Assembly (NCBI RefSeq): GCF_003986975.1
Contig: NZ_PIPO01000002.1
Location: 124,001-188,000, forward strand
Direction: 5' to 3'
Length of the DNA: 64,000 bases
Origin: Aliidiomarina soli
GTDB taxonomy: Bacteria > Pseudomonadota > Gammaproteobacteria > Enterobacterales > Alteromonadaceae
The position numbers and the translations under genes were made by a program. This document shows, in pieces, positions 51,322-60,150 of the stretch (position 1 is its first letter; every line of letters starts with the position of its first letter). The notes below the pieces were generated by a model. That model was not told where the DNA came from. It ran no database searches and saw only the letters and a list, made by a program, of their open reading frames with translations.

Positions 51322-52029
51322 ATGAACAAGCATAGCATGCAGGTGATCATGGATCTGAGTTCGCCAGTTCATTATTTAGTCAGTGATCTGGGCCAGTATC
51401 CGCGCCAATACAATGAAGTGATGGCTGAAATCAATGAACACATCGGCCATAGCCGCAGTGTCCTCGCTGAAATAGGCCTTAGTGACGAGCAGGTCGATGC
51501 GATTGTCTATGCTACCGCTGCCCTGGCTGACGAAATAGTCATGCGCTCAGCCTGGAAAGACAAGGCTCAGTGGGCACGGCAACCATTGTGTGTGCGGCTG
51601 TTCGGTGATGCCCGTGCCGGTCGTCATTTCTTTGACCGCGTGCATACATTGCGCGCCGCACCAGTTACCAATGCGTTGCCACTCTGGCATTTTTGGCGTT
51701 GCATTCAGCTTGGCTTTGAAGGGCAATACCGTAACACCGATGGCCGCGCGTTGCGCGATGTGGTGTTGAGCCTGGAGTCGGGGCTTAGTGAAGCGGGCTT
51801 TATCCCGTCGGCCTCGACAGCGCCATCCGACACGGTGTTACAAGAGTCGGGCTGGGCGCGTCCTGCCTGGCCGTTGCACCGCTACCTGTTGGTCTCGGCA
51901 ATTGTTTTACCTGTACTCATATTTTCAGTTTCCGACCTTATTTTATTTGGAACCCTCGAGCAGTTGCATAATTTTATTCAGTCCCATGCGGATAATTTGC
52001 AAACTAAGTCTGGCTTCATAACCCCCTGA
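51322..52029 (+). CDS. tssL: T6SS inner-membrane protein TssL (DotU/IcmH)
   Basis: This 235-residue protein has a cytoplasmic helical domain (VHYLVSDLGQYPRQYNEVMAEI; ALADEIVMRSAWKDKAQWARQPL; GRHFFDRVHTL) and one C-terminal membrane helix (about 190-212). It has no peptidoglycan-binding extension, so it is the short TssL form. TssL binds TssK on the cytoplasmic side and TssM in the membrane. An eight-base gap to tssM indicates coupling. Shine-Dalgarno AAGGGAACGGAG is present. Confidence 0.94.
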   Translation: MNKHSMQVIMDLSSPVHYLVSDLGQYPRQYNEVMAEINEHIGHSRSVLAEIGLSDEQVDAIVYATAALADEIVMRSAWKDKAQWARQPLCVRLFGDARAGRHFFDRVHTLRAAPVTNALPLWHFWRCIQLGFEGQYRNTDGRALRDVVLSLESGLSEAGFIPSASTAPSDTVLQESGWARPAWPLHRYLLVSAIVLPVLIFSVSDLILFGTLEQLHNFIQSHADNLQTKSGFITP

Positions 52030-52037
52030 GTTGACTA

Positions 52038-55000
52038 ATGAAAAGGATTTCATCGTTTTTAAAGTCGTTTGACTTTATCTTTTTGCTTGCTCTCGTAGTA
52101 CTGGCACTGGTCATCTATTTTTATGGACCACAAGTACCGGTGCTGCAAGACTACCGTATACAGGCCTTATGGACGCTGGCGGCGATTTATGTTGCCTATT
52201 ACCTGCTCTGCCTGATTGTCTGGAGCATCAAGAAATGGCGTATTCGCCGTGCTCGTCGTCGTGGCGAGCCGGAAGAGGCGGAGATCCTGCAGTATATTGG
52301 TCAGGTCGAGAAATTCCTTCACCAGGCTGCTTTTGATCTGGGCCTGCGTCGTTCGTTGAAGAAGTTACCGTTACATTGGGTTACCGGGAGTGAGCACGCG
52401 GGAAAAAGCGAGTTTATTCGTGGCTGCAACGAGGACCCCCTTAAAATACGCACCTTGCAGTTGCCATTAGGACAGCATAGTACCAGTTGGCATTTGTCGA
52501 AGCGGGGCGTTTTCTTCGAATGGCCGCTGCAAGAAACGGATGGCGCAAGCCAAAAACTACTCGTTCGACTCTTTAAATGGGCTGCCAAACGACCGTCGCG
52601 TTTAGGTCGTCTGTCTGATCTTATTTTTGTCTTGCCAACTGAGGGGCTGGCATTGCAAAGCACTGCGCAACTGCAGGCCCAATGTCTGAGCTTTACTACC
52701 TTACTGAAAGCCTGTGCGGAAGGCACCGGGCGTTTGTATCCGGCTTTGCTGATGGTATCCCAGGTCGATCAGTTGCATGGTTGTCAGGCATTTTTTGACC
52801 GTGCTGATCAGCAGGGTGAAGACGCCACCTGGGGTACGCTTATAGCGGGTCGCCAGTGGCATACTGCCACGCCAGAAAGCCTGCAGCAGGCTATTGCCGA
52901 GCGAATCCGGCAAATGTATCAGCAGGTTACCTATGAACCAGTGCCAGCTCATCTAAGTAGTATTGAGAAGCTGGGCCGACACGGTTTTCCTTATCAGATG
53001 CAGCAACTCAGCCTGCGCCTAGGCGAGTTTCTGCAGATTCTGGCCAGTGAATCACGTGCTTTAGCGCACCCTGGTTTTAGTGGAGTGTTTGCAGTGGCAT
53101 CGGCGAAAGGGGCGCATGAACGTGTCCTTCATGGTGTCAGGCAGAGTGGTTTCTTCAAGCGCCAGAGTGACATTACCTGGCGGCAGGAAGGTGGCCCCAG
53201 CCTTCTTTTGTCTGGAGTGCATCGTGTACTGGCCGCAGGCTTTTCTGCGCCGCCCGTTCCTTCAGTTAAACGTTCACAGCGCAACCTCAGAAAGAGTGTT
53301 GTGGTGGCGATGGTGCTGATGTCTTCCACGGTGACTGCGCTTGGCATTACCTACTCAGACTGGCGGTCGCATGAACACATGGTGGCGGAGTTCAGGCTGT
53401 CAGTGGAGCAGCTTGCGAGTGAATATGACAAGGCTAACAGCGTCCCGATGACGCTAATGGGCTTATTCAGTGTGGCGACTCAAAACTTTGAGCAAATGCA
53501 GCAGCAACGCAGTTATGCCGGAGCGATAGGTGTCGACCTGCCGCTTATCACTGCCGGGACCACGGAGCGCCTTGAGCGTTTCCTGACCGCTGCAATGAAA
53601 GATCAGTTCGATACCATGCTCGCACGCAGCCTAGAACAGGCGCTTGAAAAGCAAACCCGGCAATGGGCTGGATTGAACGAGCAGCAGAGAAGCGCACAAC
53701 GGGATAAGTACTACGGTTTGCTAGAAGCCTACCTGATGAAAACCCGTTTCGCTGCCAACATGGACCCGGAAAAGGCCGCAGCGGCAGTTGCACCAGTATG
53801 GTTTGAAGCGGTAATGCAGCGCAGCGTAACTCAGATTGATGCGCCGGTTATTGAGGTGATTCGTCACACACTGGCTTATTTTTACGCGCATGGCTTTGAT
53901 AGTGAGCAGGCAGCACGCTGGACCAGTAACCATTACAGCGACAGACTTGTGGCCACCGCGCGCAGTAACCTGGCAGTTGAAGCCACCGCAGATGCGATTT
54001 ATCAGTTGCTTGCCAGTCGTAATCAACAGCGTTTTGAGCCAGTCAAGTTAAGCGATGTGATTCCGCCGGGTTACCCCTACATCCTGCGCAACGACTATCA
54101 GTTTAGTTCGATGTACTCACGCAGTGTCTGGGAAAACCATATTGAAGATGAAATCAAACGTACTGTACAGCGCGTCAGTATGGACGATTGGGTGCTCGAC
54201 GAGCACTACGGCGAGCGGCAGACTACCCCGGCGGCAGGCCCTCTTGAGGCTCGGGTGCGCGAACTCTATTTCGACGACTATCGGCAGCATTGGGAAGCCT
54301 ACATTCAGGCGTTCTATATGCCACAGTTCGACACGCTCGATGAGGTGCATCATAACCTTCAACTATTGGGTGGCGAACGCACGCCGTTGCGACCCTTGTC
54401 GTTGAATATTCAGTATCAGATTGGCGCGTACCAGCAGTCCACTGGTCAGCGTCAGCGAGTAGAGTCACTGCTGGGCCGTGCTCAGTCTCGCTTTGCTCCA
54501 TTGCAGACTTTCGTCGAATTCTATCAAATTGATGGTGCTCCCCAGTTTGAGCAATATCTGGAAGATATAAACCGTCTGGCTGCGGAAGTTGAATCCATGC
54601 TGGCAGCCGCCCGGGTTAGTCAGGAAGCGTTGCAGTATGCCTCAGCCATGCTGGCAGATCAGGGCAGCAGCCAGCAGCTCTACGCGCTTAATTTAAGTAT
54701 CAACCGCATCCGTCTGGGCCATGGACCGCAAGCCGGTGAACTGTTGCAGCACGTACTGTTGTTGCCCGTAAAAACCACCTGGCAGGCGGTTCTGAACACC
54801 GCAAAAGATGCGCTGCAGGACGAATGGGAAAGAAACATTTATGCCCAGTATAGCGCCCACCTTGACGGACGTTTTCCGTTTGCTCAGAGCTCTGAAGATG
54901 CACCGTTAAGTGCCTTTCACGAATTTTTCGATACCGGAGAAGGCACCTTATGGCGCTTTTACCGGGACATGACTGCGCCTTTCGTAACGTTGCATAGCAA

Positions 55001-55523
55001 CTCTATTGAACACCATACCTGGTTGGGTATGGGCCTTGAGTTCCGAGCGGATTATTTACTGGCGTTGCGCCAGGGACGCCAGATAGCGCGTGCGGTAACC
55101 AGCCAGTTGGACGGCGATCTGGGCTTTCGCTATGCCCTGATGCCTGAACCCGTGCCGGGTATAACCGAGAGCCGTTTCGTGCAGGACGATTTCTTGCTGA
55201 CTTACCGCAACGAACCGCAGCAGTGGCGTGATCATACATGGACAGCTGGGCGGCAAAATTCGCTGTCCAGAGTTCAGTTACGCCCCTCCGGACAGGCGTT
55301 AACGCTGACTCATCAAGCGCACGGCAGCTGGTCGTTGTTGCGCCTTCTGCATCAGGCTGAGGCAAGCCAGGTGCGCAGCAATGAATATGAACTGGTGTGG
55401 TTGCTTGAGGATGAAAATGGCAGTGCAGGAAGCGCACGTTATCGATTCCGTTCCGATCAGGCCGGCTTACTTTTGAATAAGCAGCTGTTTACCGGCTACC
55501 GCTTACCCAGACAGATTTTATGA
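52038..55523 (+). CDS. tssM: T6SS membrane-complex protein TssM (IcmF)
   Basis: This 1161-residue protein has two N-terminal membrane helices (about 11-30 and 43-63) and a third near 425-445. A cytoplasmic NTPase-like domain has Walker A GSEHAGKS (117-124). The large periplasmic part ends in a beta-sandwich C-terminal domain that meets TssJ (SWSLLRLLHQAE..YRFRSDQAGLLLNKQLFTGYRLP). TssM forms the trans-envelope channel. Length is in the usual range (1100-1250). It is co-transcribed with tssL and tssA. Confidence 0.95.
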   Translation: MKRISSFLKSFDFIFLLALVVLALVIYFYGPQVPVLQDYRIQALWTLAAIYVAYYLLCLIVWSIKKWRIRRARRRGEPEEAEILQYIGQVEKFLHQAAFDLGLRRSLKKLPLHWVTGSEHAGKSEFIRGCNEDPLKIRTLQLPLGQHSTSWHLSKRGVFFEWPLQETDGASQKLLVRLFKWAAKRPSRLGRLSDLIFVLPTEGLALQSTAQLQAQCLSFTTLLKACAEGTGRLYPALLMVSQVDQLHGCQAFFDRADQQGEDATWGTLIAGRQWHTATPESLQQAIAERIRQMYQQVTYEPVPAHLSSIEKLGRHGFPYQMQQLSLRLGEFLQILASESRALAHPGFSGVFAVASAKGAHERVLHGVRQSGFFKRQSDITWRQEGGPSLLLSGVHRVLAAGFSAPPVPSVKRSQRNLRKSVVVAMVLMSSTVTALGITYSDWRSHEHMVAEFRLSVEQLASEYDKANSVPMTLMGLFSVATQNFEQMQQQRSYAGAIGVDLPLITAGTTERLERFLTAAMKDQFDTMLARSLEQALEKQTRQWAGLNEQQRSAQRDKYYGLLEAYLMKTRFAANMDPEKAAAAVAPVWFEAVMQRSVTQIDAPVIEVIRHTLAYFYAHGFDSEQAARWTSNHYSDRLVATARSNLAVEATADAIYQLLASRNQQRFEPVKLSDVIPPGYPYILRNDYQFSSMYSRSVWENHIEDEIKRTVQRVSMDDWVLDEHYGERQTTPAAGPLEARVRELYFDDYRQHWEAYIQAFYMPQFDTLDEVHHNLQLLGGERTPLRPLSLNIQYQIGAYQQSTGQRQRVESLLGRAQSRFAPLQTFVEFYQIDGAPQFEQYLEDINRLAAEVESMLAAARVSQEALQYASAMLADQGSSQQLYALNLSINRIRLGHGPQAGELLQHVLLLPVKTTWQAVLNTAKDALQDEWERNIYAQYSAHLDGRFPFAQSSEDAPLSAFHEFFDTGEGTLWRFYRDMTAPFVTLHSNSIEHHTWLGMGLEFRADYLLALRQGRQIARAVTSQLDGDLGFRYALMPEPVPGITESRFVQDDFLLTYRNEPQQWRDHTWTAGRQNSLSRVQLRPSGQALTLTHQAHGSWSLLRLLHQAEASQVRSNEYELVWLLEDENGSAGSARYRFRSDQAGLLLNKQLFTGYRLPRQIL

Positions 55524-55539
55524 CACAGGTTGTTGTTCG

Positions 55540-57015
55540 ATGAGTGATTTCAAAAACAAACAGGCTACCTGGCTTGATGCCATCGGCAACCCGATTGCCG
55601 GTGCTGATGCCCCGGGTGTTGGGCAAGACCCACGTTATGGCGAGCATTTCAGTCAAATTAAGGCGCAAATTGAAAGCAAAAGCGATGCAGACTATGAGTT
55701 GATTCTGACGACGGCTGTCGATGTACTGAGCCAGGAAGGCAAAGATGTGCGCGTGGCCGGCTACTTGTGGTTTGCTGCTACTCGATTGCATGGGGCCGAT
55801 GGATTTTTGTTTGGCTTACAGGTCATGAGTGCGCTGCTGACGACCTTTGCTGACGCATTATACCCGGCAAAGCCAAGCGCCCGACAGGCGGCGCTGAACT
55901 GGATTGCGCAGGACAGAGTGATTCATTTTCTGGAAAGTTATGGCAACGGCTTAACCAATGAAGGCGCTGAGCAGTTAAGCGATGCCTACAAGACGTTTTG
56001 TGAAGCCAGTGGTGCAGTACTGGAAGACGACTTTCACTGGACCAAATTTTCCAGCTGGTTGCAAAGTCAGCAAAAGTCCAAAGCCTTGCCGTCAGACGCA
56101 GGGGGGGCCTCTGCGCCCGCCACTGCAAACCAGGTCCCTGCTGAGATCCAGTCAGATACGCAGTTAACCCAGGTGTTTCGCCACGTCGCCACTTATTACA
56201 GAAAAAATAAGATGTATGGCACCTATGCAAGCCTCAACCGCGCAGTGCGCTGGTCGGATTTAAAAATGCCGCCTGCCGATGATGGGATTACCCGCGTCGC
56301 CGCACCGCCGAACTCTGATCAGGCGAAAATCGAAAACCTGATGGAACAAGGGCAGTGGATGGATGCCTGGCTGGCTTGCGAAGACGCCTTTATGAACCCT
56401 GGCGGTTTGTTCTATCTCGAATACCAGCGTATTGCCCATCAATGCGCCCAAATGGTCGGTCTTGGCGAGGTAACTTATGCTATCGAGGCGCAATTAAGTG
56501 GCCTGTTGCGACGTTTGCCGAAATTGACCAGCCTGCGCTTTGCCGATGAGTCGCCGTTTGCATCAAGCCGCATGCTGGGATGGATCGAGCAAACCTTAAC
56601 GGCGTCCAGCAGTGACAGCGATGGCAGTGTGGATTATCTCAGTCAGGCCCGTGATGTGGCCCGCACTGCTGGTATCACCGCGGCCTTGAAATGGCTCGCT
56701 GAACAGCCGTCTGCCGGCACCATGGAGCGTATTCGACTGAGTCTGATGCAGGGGCAACTCTGTGTAGAAAACGATCAGTCTGCGCTGGCATTGCCGTTAC
56801 TGAAAAGGCTCAGTGACGAACTACTTGAATACCGTTTACCAGCCCTAGACCCCGCGCTTGCTTTGCAGGTGTGGCGGCAATTGCAGTTTGCCCTTGAGCA
56901 TCAGTTAAGGCGTACCCGAGGAGCCGACGACAAAGCTGCCATTAAACAGCAGTTACAGCAGGTCAATCATCAGATTTGTTCAACCGATATTACGATGGCC
57001 AGTCAGTGGCTTTAA
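55540..57015 (+). CDS. tssA: T6SS assembly protein TssA (ImpA N-terminal domain)
   Basis: This 491-residue protein has an N-terminal ImpA domain (IGNPIAGADAPGVGQDPRYGEHFSQIKAQI..VLSQEGKDVRVAGYLWFAATRLHGADGFLFGLQVMSALL). The C-terminal helical part (about 330-491) has KWLAEQPSAGTMERIRLSLMQGQLC and ends with a stretch resembling the VasJ-type TssA tail. TssA primes and caps sheath growth. It follows tssM by 16 bases and precedes tssB by 15. The subtype (short capping or long) is not certain. Confidence 0.9.
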   Translation: MSDFKNKQATWLDAIGNPIAGADAPGVGQDPRYGEHFSQIKAQIESKSDADYELILTTAVDVLSQEGKDVRVAGYLWFAATRLHGADGFLFGLQVMSALLTTFADALYPAKPSARQAALNWIAQDRVIHFLESYGNGLTNEGAEQLSDAYKTFCEASGAVLEDDFHWTKFSSWLQSQQKSKALPSDAGGASAPATANQVPAEIQSDTQLTQVFRHVATYYRKNKMYGTYASLNRAVRWSDLKMPPADDGITRVAAPPNSDQAKIENLMEQGQWMDAWLACEDAFMNPGGLFYLEYQRIAHQCAQMVGLGEVTYAIEAQLSGLLRRLPKLTSLRFADESPFASSRMLGWIEQTLTASSSDSDGSVDYLSQARDVARTAGITAALKWLAEQPSAGTMERIRLSLMQGQLCVENDQSALALPLLKRLSDELLEYRLPALDPALALQVWRQLQFALEHQLRRTRGADDKAAIKQQLQQVNHQICSTDITMASQWL

Positions 57016-57030
57016 AAAAAGGAGAAGGAA

Positions 57031-57555
57031 ATGTCCAGTAGTTTTCAGAACGAGATCCCAAGAGCCCGCGTCAATATATCTCTGGCCTTGGAGACCGGTG
57101 GTGCCACTCAAAAAAAGGAATTGCCATTCAAAATTCTGGTCATGGGTGACTTTAGTCATGGCCAAAGCGAAGGCAGTGTTAAAGACCGTGAGCGGATCAA
57201 TATCACCTCTAATAACCTGGAACAGGTTATGGAAAACATGTCACCGACGATGAATTTCTCGGTTCCAAACCGGATTAAAAATGACGAATCCGAAATTAAA
57301 GTAGAGCTTACCGCGAGCAGCTTTAGTTCATTTCATCCGGAGCAGGTTGCCTATCAGATCCCAGAGGTCAGTGAACTTCTATCAATGCGTAACTTGCTGA
57401 AAGACCTCAAGTCTAACCTGCTCGACAATGCATCTCTGCGCAAAGAGGTTGAACGTGTTCTTAATTCAGAAGGCGACCTGAGTGTGCTGAAGGACCAACT
57501 AAAAGGCTTAATCGCCGATTACCAGGCTCAGGCTGAAGAGCCAGCAGCGGAATAA
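57031..57555 (+). CDS. tssB: T6SS contractile sheath small subunit TssB
   Basis: This 174-residue protein has the TssB/VipA pattern: SFQNEIPRARVNISLALETGGATQKKELPFKILVMGDFS near the start, then an N-terminal handshake segment with FHPEQVAYQIPE and the helix LLSMRNLLKDLKSNLLDN. It pairs with TssC to build the contractile sheath. A very strong ribosome site (AAAGGAGAAGGAA) precedes the ATG. tssC follows after 16 bases. Confidence 0.96.
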   Translation: MSSSFQNEIPRARVNISLALETGGATQKKELPFKILVMGDFSHGQSEGSVKDRERINITSNNLEQVMENMSPTMNFSVPNRIKNDESEIKVELTASSFSSFHPEQVAYQIPEVSELLSMRNLLKDLKSNLLDNASLRKEVERVLNSEGDLSVLKDQLKGLIADYQAQAEEPAAE

Positions 57556-57571
57556 AATAAGGAGATTCACT

Positions 57572-59092
57572 ATGTCTACCCAAACCCAGTCTTCGGCCGA
57601 GAACGCCGCGGTTGTAGAAGATGCCGGAATTTATGAGCGCCTGTGCGCGCTGGCGGATCTGCAACCACTAACTGACCCGGTTAACATCCGCAACTTTCAT
57701 GATCCAGGCGAAATGGCGCGTACCGATGCTAATCAGCGCATTACTGCGGGCCTGCAAGTCTTCTTTGATATCGCTCTGGAAGCTGGTGAGCAGATTGAAC
57801 GGATCGACAAGACGCTGTTGGATTTCTACATCGCTAAAATTGACGAGACGATCAGTGCCCAGTTGGACGAAGTGCTTCACCACGAAGTCTTCCAAAAAGT
57901 TGAGTCAACCTGGCGTGGTTTGAAGTTTCTTACCGACCGTACCGATTTTAAAGCCAACACCAAAGTTGAAATACTGGATATCGACAAAGAGAGCTTGCGA
58001 GAGGACTTTGAAGAAGCACCGGATACCACGCAATCGGGGCTGTTTGATCAGGTATATACACAGGAATACGACACACCAGGTGGCGAACCGGTAAGCGTCA
58101 TGATTGGTAACTATGAATTCGACCGCACAGCGCCCGATGTAGAGCTGTTGTCAGAACTGTCGAAAGTGGCAAGTGCCTCACACTGTCCCTTTATCAGTGC
58201 GGTGGGTCCGGTCTTCTTCGGTAAAGAAGATATCGAAGATATTCCTAAAATTCAGGATCTGTCGAGCTACATGGACCGCGCTGAGTACCTGCGCTGGAAA
58301 GGCTTCCGTGAAACCGAAGACTCGCGTTATGTCGGGCTGGTGTTCCCACGCTTTTTATTGCGCCTGCCGTATGGCGACGAGAACCCGATCCGTTCATTCA
58401 ATTACCAGGAAGCGGTAACCGGCGAGCAACATGGTAAGTACCTGTGGGGTAATTCGGCATTTGCCTTTGCTTCAAACATGGTGCGTAGCTTTAAGAAACA
58501 CGGCTGGACTGTGAACATTCGCGGTCCGGAAGCCGGCGGTAAGCTGGAAGGCATGCCGATCCATTTCTACCAGTCAGGTAAAGGGGTTGAGTCTAAGATC
58601 CCAACTGAAGTACTGATTTCAGAAACCAAGGAACTGGAATTCGCAGACCATGGGTTTATTCCGCTGAGCTATTACAAGAACAGTGACTATGCCTGCTTTT
58701 TCTCTGCCAGTTCGGCACAAAAGCCAACAGAATACGACACGCCAGAGGCTACTGCGAACTCGCGAATCAACGCACGCTTGCCTTATATCTTCCTGGTATC
58801 GCGCATAGCTCAATACCTAAAAGTATTGCAGCGGGAAAGCATTGGTTCACTGAAGTCGCGTCAGGATCTGGAGAATGAACTGAATCACTGGATGCAGGGC
58901 ATGGTGACCAAAATGAATAATCCAGAGCCAGAATTAGCAGCGTCTCATCCACTGCGCGATGGTGCTGTGGTTGTCAATGAACAGGCTGATAACCCTGGTT
59001 TTTATATGGTGAACATGTACGTTCAACCACACTTTCAGGTTGAGGGTGTTGATGTCAAGTTATCCTTGGTATCGCAAATGCCTTCAGTCTAG
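57572..59092 (+). CDS. tssC: T6SS contractile sheath large subunit TssC
   Basis: This 506-residue protein shows the TssC/VipB features: FYIAKIDETISAQLDEVLHHEVFQKVESTWRGLKFL, FDQVYTQEYDTPGGEPVSVMIGNYEFDR and LKVLQRESIGSLKSRQDLENELNHWMQ near the end. With TssB it forms the sheath recycled by ClpV. Length is typical. AAGGAG precedes the ATG. A 100-base gap with an RNA hairpin separates it from hcp. Confidence 0.97.
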   Translation: MSTQTQSSAENAAVVEDAGIYERLCALADLQPLTDPVNIRNFHDPGEMARTDANQRITAGLQVFFDIALEAGEQIERIDKTLLDFYIAKIDETISAQLDEVLHHEVFQKVESTWRGLKFLTDRTDFKANTKVEILDIDKESLREDFEEAPDTTQSGLFDQVYTQEYDTPGGEPVSVMIGNYEFDRTAPDVELLSELSKVASASHCPFISAVGPVFFGKEDIEDIPKIQDLSSYMDRAEYLRWKGFRETEDSRYVGLVFPRFLLRLPYGDENPIRSFNYQEAVTGEQHGKYLWGNSAFAFASNMVRSFKKHGWTVNIRGPEAGGKLEGMPIHFYQSGKGVESKIPTEVLISETKELEFADHGFIPLSYYKNSDYACFFSASSAQKPTEYDTPEATANSRINARLPYIFLVSRIAQYLKVLQRESIGSLKSRQDLENELNHWMQGMVTKMNNPEPELAASHPLRDGAVVVNEQADNPGFYMVNMYVQPHFQVEGVDVKLSLVSQMPSV

Positions 59093-59098
59093 ACCCTG

Positions 59099-59131
59099 TT
59101 CTTCGTGGGTGAGCTTTGAAAGCTCGAAGAA
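59099..59131 (+). promoter_or_regulatory. RNA hairpin between tssC and hcp
   Basis: TTCTTC (59099-59104) pairs with GAAGAA (59126-59131), and inside this GAGCTT-TGA-AAGCTC forms a six-base stem; GTGGGT is bulged on the 5' side. No T-run follows, so it is more likely an mRNA processing or stability element than a terminator. Confidence 0.55.
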
Positions 59132-59192
59132 TTGCCAAGTTGTTGGTAACTACCCGACATAATAGGAAATTTACATTAATAGGAGATTGACC

Positions 59193-59678
59193 ATGGCAAT
59201 ACCTGCCTACATGTGGCTAACCGACGATCAAGGAAATGATGTGCACGGTTCTGTCACCGTATCCGGACGTGAGGGTACGATTGAGGTGCTGGCGTTTGAG
59301 CACGAACTACGCATTCCTACGGATGACGATACTGGTGAGCTGACGGGTACCCGTAAGCACGAACCTTTTATCATTACCAAGTCATTTGATGCGGCTAGCC
59401 CTTACCTTTACAAAGCTTGTAGCACGGGTCAAACCCTGCAGAAGCTGGTACTGAGCTGGTACAAAATTGACGAAACCGGTACTGAGGTGGAGTACTTCCG
59501 CCATACGCTGGAAGGTGTGAAGGTTACATCTGTGGGTCCAAAAATGGAAAACGTTAAGGATTCTGACAAGGAGCGTTACCCGCACCTGGAGCAGGTTGCT
59601 ATTCGTTACCAGAAGATTGCTTGGACGTACCTGGACGGCAACATTGAGTTTGCCGACTCTTGGGTAGAAGGTCGCTAA
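59193..59678 (+). CDS. hcp: T6SS inner tube protein Hcp
   Basis: The ATG at 59193 is chosen because AGGAG is seven bases upstream; an in-frame TTG two codons earlier lies too close to it. The 161-residue protein has the Hcp1 fold pattern: AIPAYMWLTDDQGNDVHGSV, EVLAFEHELRIPTD, RKHEPFIITKSFDAASPYLYKACSTGQ and a terminal W-TYLDGNIEFADSW. Hcp hexamers stack into the secreted tube and can carry small effectors. It has no C-terminal toxin extension. The gene is bracketed by an upstream hairpin and a downstream terminator, which would allow Hcp to be made in excess. Confidence 0.96.
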   Translation: MAIPAYMWLTDDQGNDVHGSVTVSGREGTIEVLAFEHELRIPTDDDTGELTGTRKHEPFIITKSFDAASPYLYKACSTGQTLQKLVLSWYKIDETGTEVEYFRHTLEGVKVTSVGPKMENVKDSDKERYPHLEQVAIRYQKIAWTYLDGNIEFADSWVEGR

Positions 59679-59684
59679 GCGACA

Positions 59685-59713
59685 GGGGCATGGCGTTGCC
59701 ATGCCCCATTTTT
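59685..59713 (+). terminator. Intrinsic terminator/attenuator between hcp and tssE
   Basis: A perfect ten-base-pair stem GGGGCATGGC / GCCATGCCCC with loop GTT is followed by ATTTTT. It directly follows the hcp stop and precedes tssE by 17 bases, in mid-operon, so it likely causes partial termination after hcp. Confidence 0.88.
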
Positions 59714-59730
59714 ACGACTCTGGAAACACC

Positions 59731-60150
59731 ATGTATACGCTTTATGACATTCTTCATGGCAACTACAAAGATGCCTCGGCACTGCCTGCTTATCCGACAG
59801 AAGATGATTTGCTGCACAGCATTCACGACCATCTGCAGCGGCTGTTAAGTGCGCGCTGCGGCGTATTGCAGCATCAGCCGGATTATGGCCTGCCGGAACT
59901 CGATCGCGTTTATCAGGGGTTGCCCCATTCCGAAACCACCCTGGTTCATCAGTTACAGCGCATGATTGAAAAGTACGAACCACGCTTGACTCAGGTTCAG
60001 GTGTTTACAGTATCAGGTGCCAGCCAGGATGCGGTGCTTCGGCTCGGAATCCGTGGCGAAATAGGTAGTGGAGTCAGAGTTGAGTTTTTTAGCCATTTTC
60101 AGGGCAGCGGCAAAGTACGGGTGTCACAGCCGATAAGGGAACAGGCATGA
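59731..60150 (+). CDS. tssE: T6SS baseplate protein TssE
   Basis: The start at 59731 gives 139 residues; an ATG at 59701 is inside the terminator hairpin and so is unlikely to be used. The protein resembles TssE/gp25: LLHSIHDHLQRLLSARCGVLQHQPDYGLPEL, SETTLVHQLQRMIEKYEPRLTQVQV and a later beta-hairpin. The EPRL motif of gp25-like proteins is present. TssE nucleates the sheath on the baseplate. Its stop overlaps the tssF start by four bases (ATGA). Confidence 0.93.
   Translation: MYTLYDILHGNYKDASALPAYPTEDDLLHSIHDHLQRLLSARCGVLQHQPDYGLPELDRVYQGLPHSETTLVHQLQRMIEKYEPRLTQVQVFTVSGASQDAVLRLGIRGEIGSGVRVEFFSHFQGSGKVRVSQPIREQA

Noticed and set aside
59701-59730. Earlier ATG for tssE
   Set aside because: It is inside the 3' arm of the terminator hairpin; the ATG at 59731 begins the normal TssE N-terminus.
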